Part shown: positions 48,016 through 57,495 of the stretch, piece by piece | How the letters are laid out: each line of letters begins with the position of its first letter | Position numbering within the stretch: the stretch's first letter is position 1 | NCBI GenBank assembly: GCA_029265815.1 | Contig: JAJUGU010000001.1 | Location: 496,001 to 560,000 of the forward strand | Length of the DNA stretch: 64,000 nucleotides | DNA from: Anaerolineaceae bacterium | Lineage (GTDB): Bacteria; Chloroflexota; Anaerolineae; Anaerolineales; Anaerolineaceae | Reading direction: 5' to 3' | Notes under the pieces: model-generated | Database searches by the model: none | What the model saw: the letters and a program-made list of their open reading frames with translations, nothing else | What the model was told of the DNA's origin: nothing | Program-made: the position numbers and the translations under genes

Positions 48016-48921
48016 TCATTCTGAAGACAGTTTCTGCTTTTGAAAATTGAGATTGACGATAACTGCTCCAATAAAAGCCAGCAGCAGTCCAATGATTCCT
48101 CTAACATCCTGAACTTCATCTAAAAATATCCACGCCAAGATAGCAATATAGATCATCATGGTGTTATTGATGATAGAAGACTCAGTCGCCGGCAGCGTTT
48201 GAAGCGAATAATTCCAACACACAAAGGTAAATGCAGTATTTACCACCGCCAGAATGATGATAATTACCATACTGCGTGTACTGATTTCAGGCAATCCTTG
48301 CCATGTCAAACCACTCCCCAGCAACAACGCTGCGCCAATACCCATACTAACGATTGTTACAGCAAATGGATTTGTCCTTCCATATGCGTTGACCCTTCGA
48401 CCAATCAAAGTACCAGCCGTGTTTGCTACAAGGCAAACAACAGCAAATAGATAACCAAGCGGAGCTCCACTTACCAATCCTGAAGGATGAAAAAAAACAA
48501 TCACCCCTGCCAGGTTTATCAACACACCCAGCCATTGATACCATGAAGGTGTCTCATGGATAAGAAATGATGCAAGAATAGCCACCAGAACTGAGGAAAG
48601 ATTCAAAATTAAGCTAAGTGTGGTAGCAGGAAGAAAAGAAAGGCTTAAGAATTGAGAGCCCTGTGAAATAAAATAATTCACCACTCCCATTAAAAGCACC
48701 AGTATCCATTCTATGCGAGTGAAAGAGCGAATTTGATCACGTACTGCACGATGTAAAAGAAATGGCGTCAGGCACACAAAAGCAATTGAATAACGCAGCC
48801 CCGCAAATGTCAATGCCGGGACATCACTCAAGCCAAATTTAATTAAGATCCATGAGGTCGACCAGATAAATGCTACCAGTGATGCCAGAAGAACTGCTTT
48901 CAACCTCGATGGAACTTTCAT
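48016..48921 (-). CDS. EamA/DMT-family transporter
   Basis: A 301-residue inner-membrane protein with ten predicted spans in two EamA repeats (WSTSWILIKFGLSDVPALTF in the first, TAFTFVCWNYSLQTLPAT in the second). Members export amino acids or other metabolites; the substrate cannot be told. It begins 6 nt after recJ, on the same strand. Confidence 0.9.
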   Translation of the reverse strand: MKVPSRLKAVLLASLVAFIWSTSWILIKFGLSDVPALTFAGLRYSIAFVCLTPFLLHRAVRDQIRSFTRIEWILVLLMGVVNYFISQGSQFLSLSFLPATTLSLILNLSSVLVAILASFLIHETPSWYQWLGVLINLAGVIVFFHPSGLVSGAPLGYLFAVVCLVANTAGTLIGRRVNAYGRTNPFAVTIVSMGIGAALLLGSGLTWQGLPEISTRSMVIIIILAVVNTAFTFVCWNYSLQTLPATESSIINNTMMIYIAILAWIFLDEVQDVRGIIGLLLAFIGAVIVNLNFQKQKLSSE

Positions 48922-48927
48922 TATAAA

Positions 48928-50637
48928 TTACCCTGAACGCTCTGCAATCTTCATATCCCGAATGTTGAGCTGTAATGTTTCCATGTCAAAATATCGGTTG
49001 ACTTCGATAGAGTAAGCGATATCAAACCGTGGTCTCTCCTGTTGCCAAATCTCATACCATTGAGCCTGGTTGAACGCCACTGCCCGATTGATCTTACACC
49101 CTCTGATCGAAAAATTGATATGAGTTCCTTCTTTGCCCATTAGTTTCATGCCATCAACCTCAACCCCACGTGACACCAACAGTGCAGAAGGATTTCCCAT
49201 TCCGGTCGGCTGAAGTTGTTCTAACTTCTGATAAATATCTGGTTTAATGCTTGCAACATCAAGTTCAAGATCAGCTTTCAATACGGGTCTTAACTCAATA
49301 CCTGATAATTCTCTTGCAGCAATCCTTTTTAAGCGCTCAACTAACTCATCTACATTATCCCTGCTTACCGTAAAGCCCGCTGCCATTGCATGCCCGCCGT
49401 GTCGGATCAGTAAATCAGCGCATTCATCAAGTGCTTTGGTGATATGAAATTCTGGAATGCTTCGACATGAAGCACGGATGTGTTCGTTTTCAATCTGACC
49501 AACGATAGCGGGGCGATAATAATTTTCCACCAGTTTAGAAGCAACAAGGCCCACAATTCCCGAACTAAATTCTGGATCGAAAGCAGTGATGATATGCAAA
49601 GCAGAGAGGTCGCCTAGATCCATTTGAGCTTTCTCTTGAGCTTTTCGAGTGGCTTTCTGCCGCTCAGAATTTTGATCCTCAAGAATCTGCGCTGACTTGC
49701 CAACATCTTCTGCAGAATCACTGATCAGCAATTCGAATGCTTGAAGAGCAGATTCCATCCTGCCTGCAGCATTCAAACGTGGGCCAAGGATAAAGCCAAT
49801 ATCTGTTGCAGTAATTTGGCGAACATTCTTACCTGCTACTCCTGCCAGCGCGTTCAATCCCAGACGTTTCCCGGTACGAATCAGGTTAATTCCGCGCCGT
49901 ACCATGACCCTATTCTCTCCCGTAAGCGGAACGATGTCTGCCACTGTGCCCAGAGCAACAAGGTCAAGCCATTCGTCAGCCTGCCGGTCATTCACTCCTG
50001 CGCGCTGCAACAGCCCCTGAAGAATTTTATAAGCAACACCTACACCTGCAAGATCTTTATCAGGGTATGGATCATTCTCTCTTTTAGGACAGATTACCGC
50101 AAAAGCATTGGGCAATTCGTCTTTAGGATGGTGGTGATCGCTAATGATCAAATCGACACCTAATGAGCGCGCAAATTCTGCTTCGCGCGGTGAGCGTATT
50201 CCACAATCTACTGTCAGGATTACCTTTACCCCCGAATCTGCCAGTTCTTTTATCGCTCCCTCGTTCAGACCATACCCTTCTTCGAAACGGTTTGGAATAT
50301 AACGGGTAACCTTCGCGCCGAGTGCCTGCAAAGCTTCTACCATCATGACAGTGGCCGTTACACCATCAACATCATAATCGCCATAAACCGCAATAAACTC
50401 ACCGAGATCTCTCGCCTGTAATAGACGATCAACCGCTTTCTGCATATCCAGCAATCGAAATGGATCTGCCAGAACCGCTGAAGCGCTCAAGTATTCATCA
50501 GCTGCTTCAAGAGAACGTATCCCGCGGTTATACAATATCTGCCGCATATAAGGCGGATATGGTTCCAGTTCTTTTTCAGTGACCGGATCAATTTTTGGAT
50601 ATATTACCCATCGTTTGGATTGATTAAGCCCAGGCAA
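48928..50637 (-). CDS. recJ: Single-stranded-DNA-specific exonuclease RecJ
   Basis: 5'-3' exonuclease for recombination and repair. The protein has DYDVDGVTAT, LTVDCGIRS, the DHH motif in ISDHHHP, GTVADIVPL, the DHHA1 motif HGGHAMAAGF and a C-terminal OB-fold. I place the start at TTG 50637 (569 residues) because GAGG lies 8 nt upstream and RecJ proteins begin close to the KRW block; the frame is open to TTG 50715, which would add 26 residues without family similarity. Confidence 0.92.
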   Translation of the reverse strand: MPGLNQSKRWVIYPKIDPVTEKELEPYPPYMRQILYNRGIRSLEAADEYLSASAVLADPFRLLDMQKAVDRLLQARDLGEFIAVYGDYDVDGVTATVMMVEALQALGAKVTRYIPNRFEEGYGLNEGAIKELADSGVKVILTVDCGIRSPREAEFARSLGVDLIISDHHHPKDELPNAFAVICPKRENDPYPDKDLAGVGVAYKILQGLLQRAGVNDRQADEWLDLVALGTVADIVPLTGENRVMVRRGINLIRTGKRLGLNALAGVAGKNVRQITATDIGFILGPRLNAAGRMESALQAFELLISDSAEDVGKSAQILEDQNSERQKATRKAQEKAQMDLGDLSALHIITAFDPEFSSGIVGLVASKLVENYYRPAIVGQIENEHIRASCRSIPEFHITKALDECADLLIRHGGHAMAAGFTVSRDNVDELVERLKRIAARELSGIELRPVLKADLELDVASIKPDIYQKLEQLQPTGMGNPSALLVSRGVEVDGMKLMGKEGTHINFSIRGCKINRAVAFNQAQWYEIWQQERPRFDIAYSIEVNRYFDMETLQLNIRDMKIAERSG

Positions 50638-50827
50638 GATGAAGTCCTCAATAAAGTGGTTTTGTGAAAACTCGGACTGAAACAAAGGATAGATTTCCGC
50701 CACAATTTGCCACAATCCGCATTTTTATGTGCACATTAGTATAAACGACCTCGATGCCCGCCGCAAGTTCAGAATAAAAATTACTGAAACATAGTAAAAT
50801 AATTTCACGACAGGTGAAAAAGATTTT

Positions 50828-52624
50828 ATGACTGTGGAAATGATTCTCACCCTGATTACCATATTGACAGCGATCGGTCTGCTGATCTCAAACCGAATCC
50901 GTCCAGATCTCGTTGCACTCATGGTTCTGCTTGCACTTGGATTGAGCGGCGTCGTCTCGAATAAAGAGATTTTTTCAGGTTTTAGTAGTTCGGCTGTAAT
51001 CACCATCCTCGGCATTTCAATGATCTCAATTGGCCTTCAGCAAACAGGTGCAACAAATGCTCTTGGAAGAATGATTCATCACATAGCGAAAGGTAGAGAG
51101 ACCCTGCTCATTTTTCTTGTATCATTCTCTAGCGCGTTGCTTTCCCTCTTCATGAATAACATTGCTGCTGTTGGAGTGCTCCTGCCAGCCGTCATGTCAC
51201 TCTCGCGTAGAAGCAAAGTGTCACCATCACGCCTCCTCATGCCACTTGCTTTTGGAACCATACTCGGAGGAATGGCGACAATACTGACAACATCCAATAT
51301 CATAACGAGTGGCGCCCTCAGAGATGCCGGTCAGCCATCATTCAGGCTGGTAGATTTTTTCCCGGTTGGCGGGCCAGCAGCAATTGTCGGCATTATTTAC
51401 TTGGTTTTCCTTGGCCGGTTATTGCTTCCGAAAAATGGCATGAAAGAACATGAGACAAGAGAACAGAGACTCGCTGAACGATTGAGTGATCTGTATCAGA
51501 TGGAACAGAATCTTACACAATTCACTCTTCTACCGAGATCACATCTGACTGGAAAAACAATCAAAGAAGGAGGGTGGTCAAATTTGTATGACCTTAATAT
51601 TCTAGGAGTAATTCACGGCAAAGCTCAGTACTACTCACCAGGACCAAACACCTTGCTGCATGCTGGTGATACTATCATTCTTGGTTGTTGCCCTGACGAT
51701 GCGATTCTGAATAATTTGGGTCTTCAAAAGATCTCTTCAGAGTTAAACACCTCAATGGTGACTAACGATACTTTTCCTCTGGCTGAGATTGTCATAGCCC
51801 CTCATTCTCGTTTGATCGGAAAAACGATCCGTGAATCCAGTTTCCGTCAATTATTTAATGTAAAAATCATCGGGGTTTGGCGTAGCGGTAAACCTTATCT
51901 TGCCAATATCTCAAACCTCGTCATCCAATTTGGTGATGCGCTACTGGTTCAAGGACCTGCTCTCCATATACATAATCTTAAAGACAACCCAGATCTGATC
52001 TTGCTTCAAGAGGATCCCGATGCGGTTCTTTTGCCGCGTAAGGGGTTTACAGCGATCTTTATTACTGCTATCACACTCACAATTGCCGCTCTTGAGATCC
52101 TTCCGATTGCGCTCGTAGTATTATCAGGAGCGGTCCTTCTTGTTCTAACTGGCTGCATGAATCTAAATGATGCTTTTCACGGTATCGAGTGGAAAGCAAT
52201 TTTTCTAATCGCCGGTCTTTGGCCAATGAGTATCGCTATCCAAGAGACTGGACTGGCCGCTGTTGCAATTAATCAGTTGCTTGAATTAGTTGGTGGTGGT
52301 ACCCCTCTGCTTATAATCTCGGTATTTTTATTTTTATCCATGCTGCTTACTTTATTGATCAGCGGACAGGTTTCCGCTATTGTGATGATTCCCCTTGCTC
52401 TTACAGCAGCCGGAAGTATGAACATTGATCCACGGCCCTTCGCGCTGGCAGTTGCTATGGGTTGCTCTCTGGCGTTCATCACTCCACTGGGTCACCCGGT
52501 GAACATTATGGTCATGAATCCTGGCGGGTACACTTTCAAAGATTTCAAACGTGTAGGGTTCCCTTTAACCATCCTTGTCTTTTTCACAATTCTGATCGCA
52601 ATTAAAGTCTATTGGGGGCTATAA
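50828..52624 (+). CDS. SLC13/CitT-type anion transporter with two RCK_C domains
   Basis: 598-residue membrane protein. Two sets of hydrophobic spans (1-200 and 410-598) flank a central cytoplasmic region with two TrkA-C/RCK_C domains (SHLTGKTIKEGGWSNLYD and SRLIGKTIRESSFRQLF). The helical-hairpin motifs LFMNNIAAVGVLLPAV and AFITPLGHPVNIMVM are typical of the divalent anion/sulfate/citrate transporter family. The substrate is unknown. Upstream, TTTCACGACAG precedes ATG without a strong ribosome binding site. Confidence 0.9.
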   Translation: MTVEMILTLITILTAIGLLISNRIRPDLVALMVLLALGLSGVVSNKEIFSGFSSSAVITILGISMISIGLQQTGATNALGRMIHHIAKGRETLLIFLVSFSSALLSLFMNNIAAVGVLLPAVMSLSRRSKVSPSRLLMPLAFGTILGGMATILTTSNIITSGALRDAGQPSFRLVDFFPVGGPAAIVGIIYLVFLGRLLLPKNGMKEHETREQRLAERLSDLYQMEQNLTQFTLLPRSHLTGKTIKEGGWSNLYDLNILGVIHGKAQYYSPGPNTLLHAGDTIILGCCPDDAILNNLGLQKISSELNTSMVTNDTFPLAEIVIAPHSRLIGKTIRESSFRQLFNVKIIGVWRSGKPYLANISNLVIQFGDALLVQGPALHIHNLKDNPDLILLQEDPDAVLLPRKGFTAIFITAITLTIAALEILPIALVVLSGAVLLVLTGCMNLNDAFHGIEWKAIFLIAGLWPMSIAIQETGLAAVAINQLLELVGGGTPLLIISVFLFLSMLLTLLISGQVSAIVMIPLALTAAGSMNIDPRPFALAVAMGCSLAFITPLGHPVNIMVMNPGGYTFKDFKRVGFPLTILVFFTILIAIKVYWGL

Positions 52625-53761
<1,137 letters not shown>

Positions 53762-55345
53762 ATGACATTACTTCAATCGATCATTCTCGGTATCATTCAG
53801 GGTCTTACTGAGTTTCTACCTATTTCCTCTTCCGCTCACCTTGTCTTGGTTCCATACATATTCAATTGGAACCTCCCTGAAAGCCAGATTTTTCCGTTTG
53901 ATGTTTTGGTTCAAATTGGTACTCTCGTGGCTGTGATCATTTATTTCTGGAAAGACCTGATCATTATATTAAAAGCATTCTTTCGAGGTCTGGTCGAGCG
54001 CAAGCCATTTGACGAGCCAAACGCTCGCCTGGGTTGGTATCTCATCCTTGCTACCATTCCAGCTGGTCTTGCTGGTGTATTGCTAAAATCAAAAGTTGAG
54101 GCGGCTTTCAACAATCCCCGCCTGACCGCATATTTTCTGATTATCACTGCAGTAATGCTGCTTGCCGCAGAATTTTTCAGCCGCCGCAGCCGCTCATTGG
54201 TGGATCTCAAATGGTATGATGCTTTATGGATAGGAATTTTTCAAGCTATATCCATTTTCCCTGGTGTTTCGCGCTCAGGTTCCACAATCACTGGTGGGAT
54301 GACTCGCCATTTTGACCGGCCTTCCGCAGCCCGTTTTTCTTTTCTGATGTCCATCCCGGTAATGATCGCAGCAGGAGGAATGAGTCTTTTAGACTTGTTA
54401 GAGGTCCCAGATCTGGGTGCATTCCTACCTGTGCTCGCCATTGGCTTTATTGCTGCTCTTCTAGTTGGGTATTTATCCATCCACTGGCTGCTCTCGTTTT
54501 TGAAAAAAAGGTCACTGGTTTATTTTTCCGCCTACTGTGCACTGCTGGCGATTACTGTGATCATCATCGGCAACGTTCGCAGCGAAACAAACCAATCCCC
54601 TGCGGTGTTTACTTCAACTCAAACACAATCTCTTGCTGCTAACATAACTGAACTTCCCCAGGCATCCGTAACTAATATCGAATACACAGCTTCTCTAGAC
54701 TGGATGCTCCCGGCAATGACATCCTGCGCTAATGCAACAAAAGATTTCTCAATCGTTACTCATCTCGTTCCAGGCAGCCAGTTCACCCCATCCGAAGGAG
54801 CGATCCTCCTTCGATGGGGAGAACCTCCCAACCTGATCGAATATTCCACCCAGCTTGGAATCAACCAGCTTAAGGTCGTGGTCAATCCCTCAAACCCAGT
54901 GGATTCTCTGTCAAGTGATTTGATTCGTCAGATTTCACACAAAGAACTCTCTTCGTGGAGTGAGGTATATCAGAATTGCCCTGATTGTTTTGCATCGAAC
55001 CTGGGAACGGAGTTGGGCGCAACTTCACCTGGATTTAATTTTTATCTTGTCGGCGAGGAGATTCAGGACCTTTTCGACAGGGTTTTAATGGCCAATGCTC
55101 CGGTTTCACGTGCCTCATCCACACTGATTCCTTCTACATTGAGCATGCGTGATGCTGTTTCAAATTCCCCATCTCAGATCGGCTTTCTTCCTTCTGGGGC
55201 AATCGACACAACTGTGAAACCAGTGACAATAACCGGTATCGAAGAGGACAGCCTGACACTGCCAATCCTTGCCATTTCGAAGGAGAAGCCACAGGGTTCT
55301 ACAGCTGAATGGCTTATTTGCTTACAGCAATCCCTAAATCCATAA
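53762..55345 (+). CDS. uppP: Undecaprenyl-diphosphatase UppP fused to a phosphate-binding-protein-like domain
   Basis: 527 residues. The first 275 are a complete UppP/BacA: IQGLTEFLPISSSAHLVL, FPGVSRSGSTITGGM and eight spans; the enzyme recycles the undecaprenyl carrier lipid by removing a phosphate outside the membrane. After the last span comes a Thr/Ser-rich linker and about 230 residues resembling a PstS-like solute-binding domain: VVNPSNPVDSL, SHKELSSWSEV and IGFLPSGAI. No stop or start interrupts the frame. Normal UppP is about 270 residues. The added domain is predicted outside the cell, near the active site. Confidence 0.88.
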   Translation: MTLLQSIILGIIQGLTEFLPISSSAHLVLVPYIFNWNLPESQIFPFDVLVQIGTLVAVIIYFWKDLIIILKAFFRGLVERKPFDEPNARLGWYLILATIPAGLAGVLLKSKVEAAFNNPRLTAYFLIITAVMLLAAEFFSRRSRSLVDLKWYDALWIGIFQAISIFPGVSRSGSTITGGMTRHFDRPSAARFSFLMSIPVMIAAGGMSLLDLLEVPDLGAFLPVLAIGFIAALLVGYLSIHWLLSFLKKRSLVYFSAYCALLAITVIIIGNVRSETNQSPAVFTSTQTQSLAANITELPQASVTNIEYTASLDWMLPAMTSCANATKDFSIVTHLVPGSQFTPSEGAILLRWGEPPNLIEYSTQLGINQLKVVVNPSNPVDSLSSDLIRQISHKELSSWSEVYQNCPDCFASNLGTELGATSPGFNFYLVGEEIQDLFDRVLMANAPVSRASSTLIPSTLSMRDAVSNSPSQIGFLPSGAIDTTVKPVTITGIEEDSLTLPILAISKEKPQGSTAEWLICLQQSLNP

Positions 55346-55475
55346 GTGGTAATTTGTTATAGATCTCACAATTTCCCCATCACTTAAGACTATCAAGTAA
55401 TTGGCATAAGAAAATCCAAGATCGTTCGCTTCCGAATTCTCTTTATTGAGGTGCATCGAGGTTCTTAATGATGTA

Positions 55476-55504
55476 AACCCCGGCTATTATTTTTAACCGG
55501 GGTT
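55476..55504 (-). terminator. Hairpin downstream of glnA
   Basis: AACCCCGG and its complement form an 8-bp GC-rich stem around a 13-nt AT-rich loop, 27 nt past the glnA stop. There is no clear T-run, so it is only a probable terminator, possibly serving uppP on the other strand as well. Confidence 0.5.
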
Positions 55505-55530
55505 AGGGCACGCTGGTACTTATGAAATGA

Positions 55531-56868
55531 TTAAGCCAGTTCTAGATATTTTTCCAATTCCCAATCCATTACTTTCAATCGATAATCTTCCCACTCGGCC
55601 CATTTAGCCCTTTTAAACGCTTCATACAACGTTTCGCCAAGAGCATTCTTAATTAGAGGATCGCTATCCATTTCGATCAGAGCTTCTCGTAGTGACCCGG
55701 GAAGTTCAACGATGTTTCTCGCCTCTCTTTCTTCACGGGTCATGTCATAAACATTTATGTTATTTAATGGTGCGGGGGCTCTGAGATTTCTCTCAATGCC
55801 ATCAATCGCAGCAGTAAGCATGACGGTAAATGCCAGGTAGGGATTGCATGACGGATCAGGACAGCGCAATTCTGCTCTTACCGCGGTGGTCAATCCATCG
55901 TTTGCACGCGGGATGCGGATCAATGCAGACCTGTTGGTTTGAGCCCAACCCACATAAACAGGAGCTTCATATCCTGATACGAGTCTTTTATAAGAATTAA
56001 CCGTCGGAGAGGTCACCGCTGAGAATGCTCTTGCATGTGCCAGCTGGCCGGCGATGAATCCATACGCGATTTTTGATAGATGAAATTCGTCGTCTTTGTC
56101 ATAAAAAAGATTACTGCCGTTTTTATCAAACAGAGATTGGTGGCAGTGCATCCCTGAACCAGCGATGCCAAAAATTGGTTTGGGCATGAAGGAAGCCACC
56201 AATCCATTCTGAGCGGCAATGGCTTTAACAGTGTATTTCATCGTTAAAACATTATCAGCCGAACGCAGGGCGTCACTAAAGTGGAAGTCGATTTCATGCT
56301 GAGCCAGAGCACATTCATGGTGCCCCACTTCTACTTCCAACCCCATAATGTCAAGCGCATGCATTAATTCCGTTCGAACACGAACAGCTTCATCATTGGG
56401 TGAAAAATCAAAATAACCACCGACGTCATGCGGAACAGGGCGAATTGAGGAATCTCCATTTCGGCGAAAGAGAAAGAATTCCGGTTCTGACCCCACCATG
56501 AATTTCCAACCTTTTCGATCAATCTCATCAAGTTTCGATTTGAGTACTCCCCTCGGATCGCCCTCAAACCGTCGCCCATCAGGGTGGAAAATATCGCAGA
56601 AAAGGCGGGCGCGTTTGAATTCCATTGGCGACCACGGGAGCACAGCATAAGTATCTATATCAGGGCATAACCGCATATCACTCTCCTGGATACGCGCAAA
56701 ACCTTCCACAGATGAGCCGTCGAACCAGATGCCGTCATCAAGCGCTTCACCTAAACGCGAAATGGGCATGTCCACGCTTTTCACTGACCCCGTGACATCA
56801 GTAAATTGAAGCGAGATAAACCCAACCTCATCAACAGCAATTCTTTCCAGCAATTCTTTCTTGTCCAT
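55531..56868 (-). CDS. glnA: Glutamine synthetase, type I
   Basis: Makes glutamine from glutamate, ammonia and ATP. The 445-residue protein has DGSSVEGFARIQESDM, EPEFFLFRR, EVGHHECALAQHEIDF, the ATP-binding KPIFGIAGSGMHCHQS, NSYKRLVSGYEAPVYVGWA and the RIPR block, with ligands intact. Its length and lack of the C-terminal adenylylation segment place it with shorter GSI forms. ATG 56868 is behind AAAGGAG. The leader is about 350 nt and holds a glmS-ribozyme-like RNA and a terminator-like hairpin. Confidence 0.96.
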   Translation of the reverse strand: MDKKELLERIAVDEVGFISLQFTDVTGSVKSVDMPISRLGEALDDGIWFDGSSVEGFARIQESDMRLCPDIDTYAVLPWSPMEFKRARLFCDIFHPDGRRFEGDPRGVLKSKLDEIDRKGWKFMVGSEPEFFLFRRNGDSSIRPVPHDVGGYFDFSPNDEAVRVRTELMHALDIMGLEVEVGHHECALAQHEIDFHFSDALRSADNVLTMKYTVKAIAAQNGLVASFMPKPIFGIAGSGMHCHQSLFDKNGSNLFYDKDDEFHLSKIAYGFIAGQLAHARAFSAVTSPTVNSYKRLVSGYEAPVYVGWAQTNRSALIRIPRANDGLTTAVRAELRCPDPSCNPYLAFTVMLTAAIDGIERNLRAPAPLNNINVYDMTREEREARNIVELPGSLREALIEMDSDPLIKNALGETLYEAFKRAKWAEWEDYRLKVMDWELEKYLELA

Positions 56869-56886
56869 GATTATCTCCTTTGAATT

Positions 56887-56920
56887 AAAAAGACTAAAGG
56901 CATACGAAGGTATGCCTTTA
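56887..56920 (-). terminator. Intrinsic-terminator-like hairpin in the glnA leader
   Basis: On the minus strand an 11-bp perfect stem (TAAAGGCATAC) with a 4-nt CTTC loop is followed by GTCTTTTT, ending about 20 nt before the glnA start codon. As no gene lies upstream on this strand, it can only act on the leader transcript. It sits about 65 nt after the ribozyme-like RNA. Confidence 0.65.
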
Positions 56921-56984
56921 AATAATGAATACATCAATACGAGCATCCCTTCCATTTCAACAATACAGGTGTGCCTTACCACCA

Positions 56985-57193
56985 GACCAATATCAGAAAC
57001 CTGTCCCGAACGTCACCGTGCGGTTTTCATTGCTGATTTGTATTGGAAGGGAGATTGAAGCCCTTGGTTGGGCTCCGGAGGCATCCGCTGATCATTCGAT
57101 TTTCCCCTGAATCCATCCCCCCAGGGTTAACATCCTTCTCGCGAAGGAGAACCTCCACCTCGTCATCTCGACATTCCGAGATGCAGCCGCTGT
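56985..57193 (-). ncRNA. glmS-ribozyme-like self-cleaving RNA upstream of glnA
   Basis: Read on the minus strand, the order is: AGCGGCTG (57191-57184); P1 CATCTCG/CGAGATG; ACGAGG then TGGAGGTT; an inserted two-hairpin extension (57149-57102); AATCGA; CAGCGGATG and CCTCC closing P2; P3 GAGCCC/GGGCTTC; then AAATCA, GGTGAC, GGGACA enclosed by P4 CCAATA/TATTGG. These blocks and pairings match the glmS ribozyme core (GACGAGG, ATCGA, GGCGGATGnCTCC, GGTGAC, GGACA). In known cases the RNA cleaves on binding glucosamine-6-phosphate and precedes glmS. Here the gene downstream is glnA. The 5' strand deviates from GCGCC. Confidence 0.8.
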
Positions 57194-57227
57194 TTCTCTC
57201 GTTATTCAGTTGTTAAATATTGAAAGT

Positions 57228-57256
57228 ATCATACAGAGGTTGAATGAATTTGTCAA
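57228..57256 (-). promoter_or_regulatory. Near-consensus sigma-70 promoter of the glnA leader
   Basis: On the minus strand TTGACA (57256-57251) and TATGAT (57233-57228), separated by 17 bp. Predicted start is near 57221, about 30 nt before the predicted ribozyme cleavage site. No other gene could be served by it. Confidence 0.8.
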
Positions 57257-57399
57257 TAGGTATTCTTTACAATAAGGCTTCTGCAATTTTTTACCATATC
57301 AGCCAAGGCATATATGAAGTGTAACTGAATCAATTTTTCTATTTTCACATACCCGAAAAATACCCTTGACAAAATTTGTATGATTCCATTCTCATTCGC

Positions 57400-57428
57400 T
57401 TGTCTAAATTGAACAAATGTACTATAAT
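57400..57428 (+). promoter_or_regulatory. recA promoter with LexA-box-like sequence
   Basis: TTGTCT (57400-57405) and TATAAT (57423-57428) have a 17-bp spacer. The spacer holds GAACAAATGTAC (57411-57422), one base short of the Gram-positive LexA core GAAC-N4-GTTC. This position inside the promoter would let LexA block transcription. Confidence 0.6.
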
Positions 57429-57495
57429 AATTAAAAATACAACAAAATTCATACTATAATTATTAAAATACCCTTTTATGAGAGGATTCCCCCCT

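Noticed and set aside
56869..57260. T-box or glnA-type glutamine riboswitch in the glnA leader
   Set aside because: The T-box antiterminator sequence and the glutamine riboswitch core are absent; the conserved blocks match the glmS ribozyme instead.
57361..57390. TTGACA near TATGAT at 57365-57383 as a recA promoter
   Set aside because: The two hexamers are only 7 bp apart, too close; the pair at 57400-57428 has the proper 17-bp spacing.
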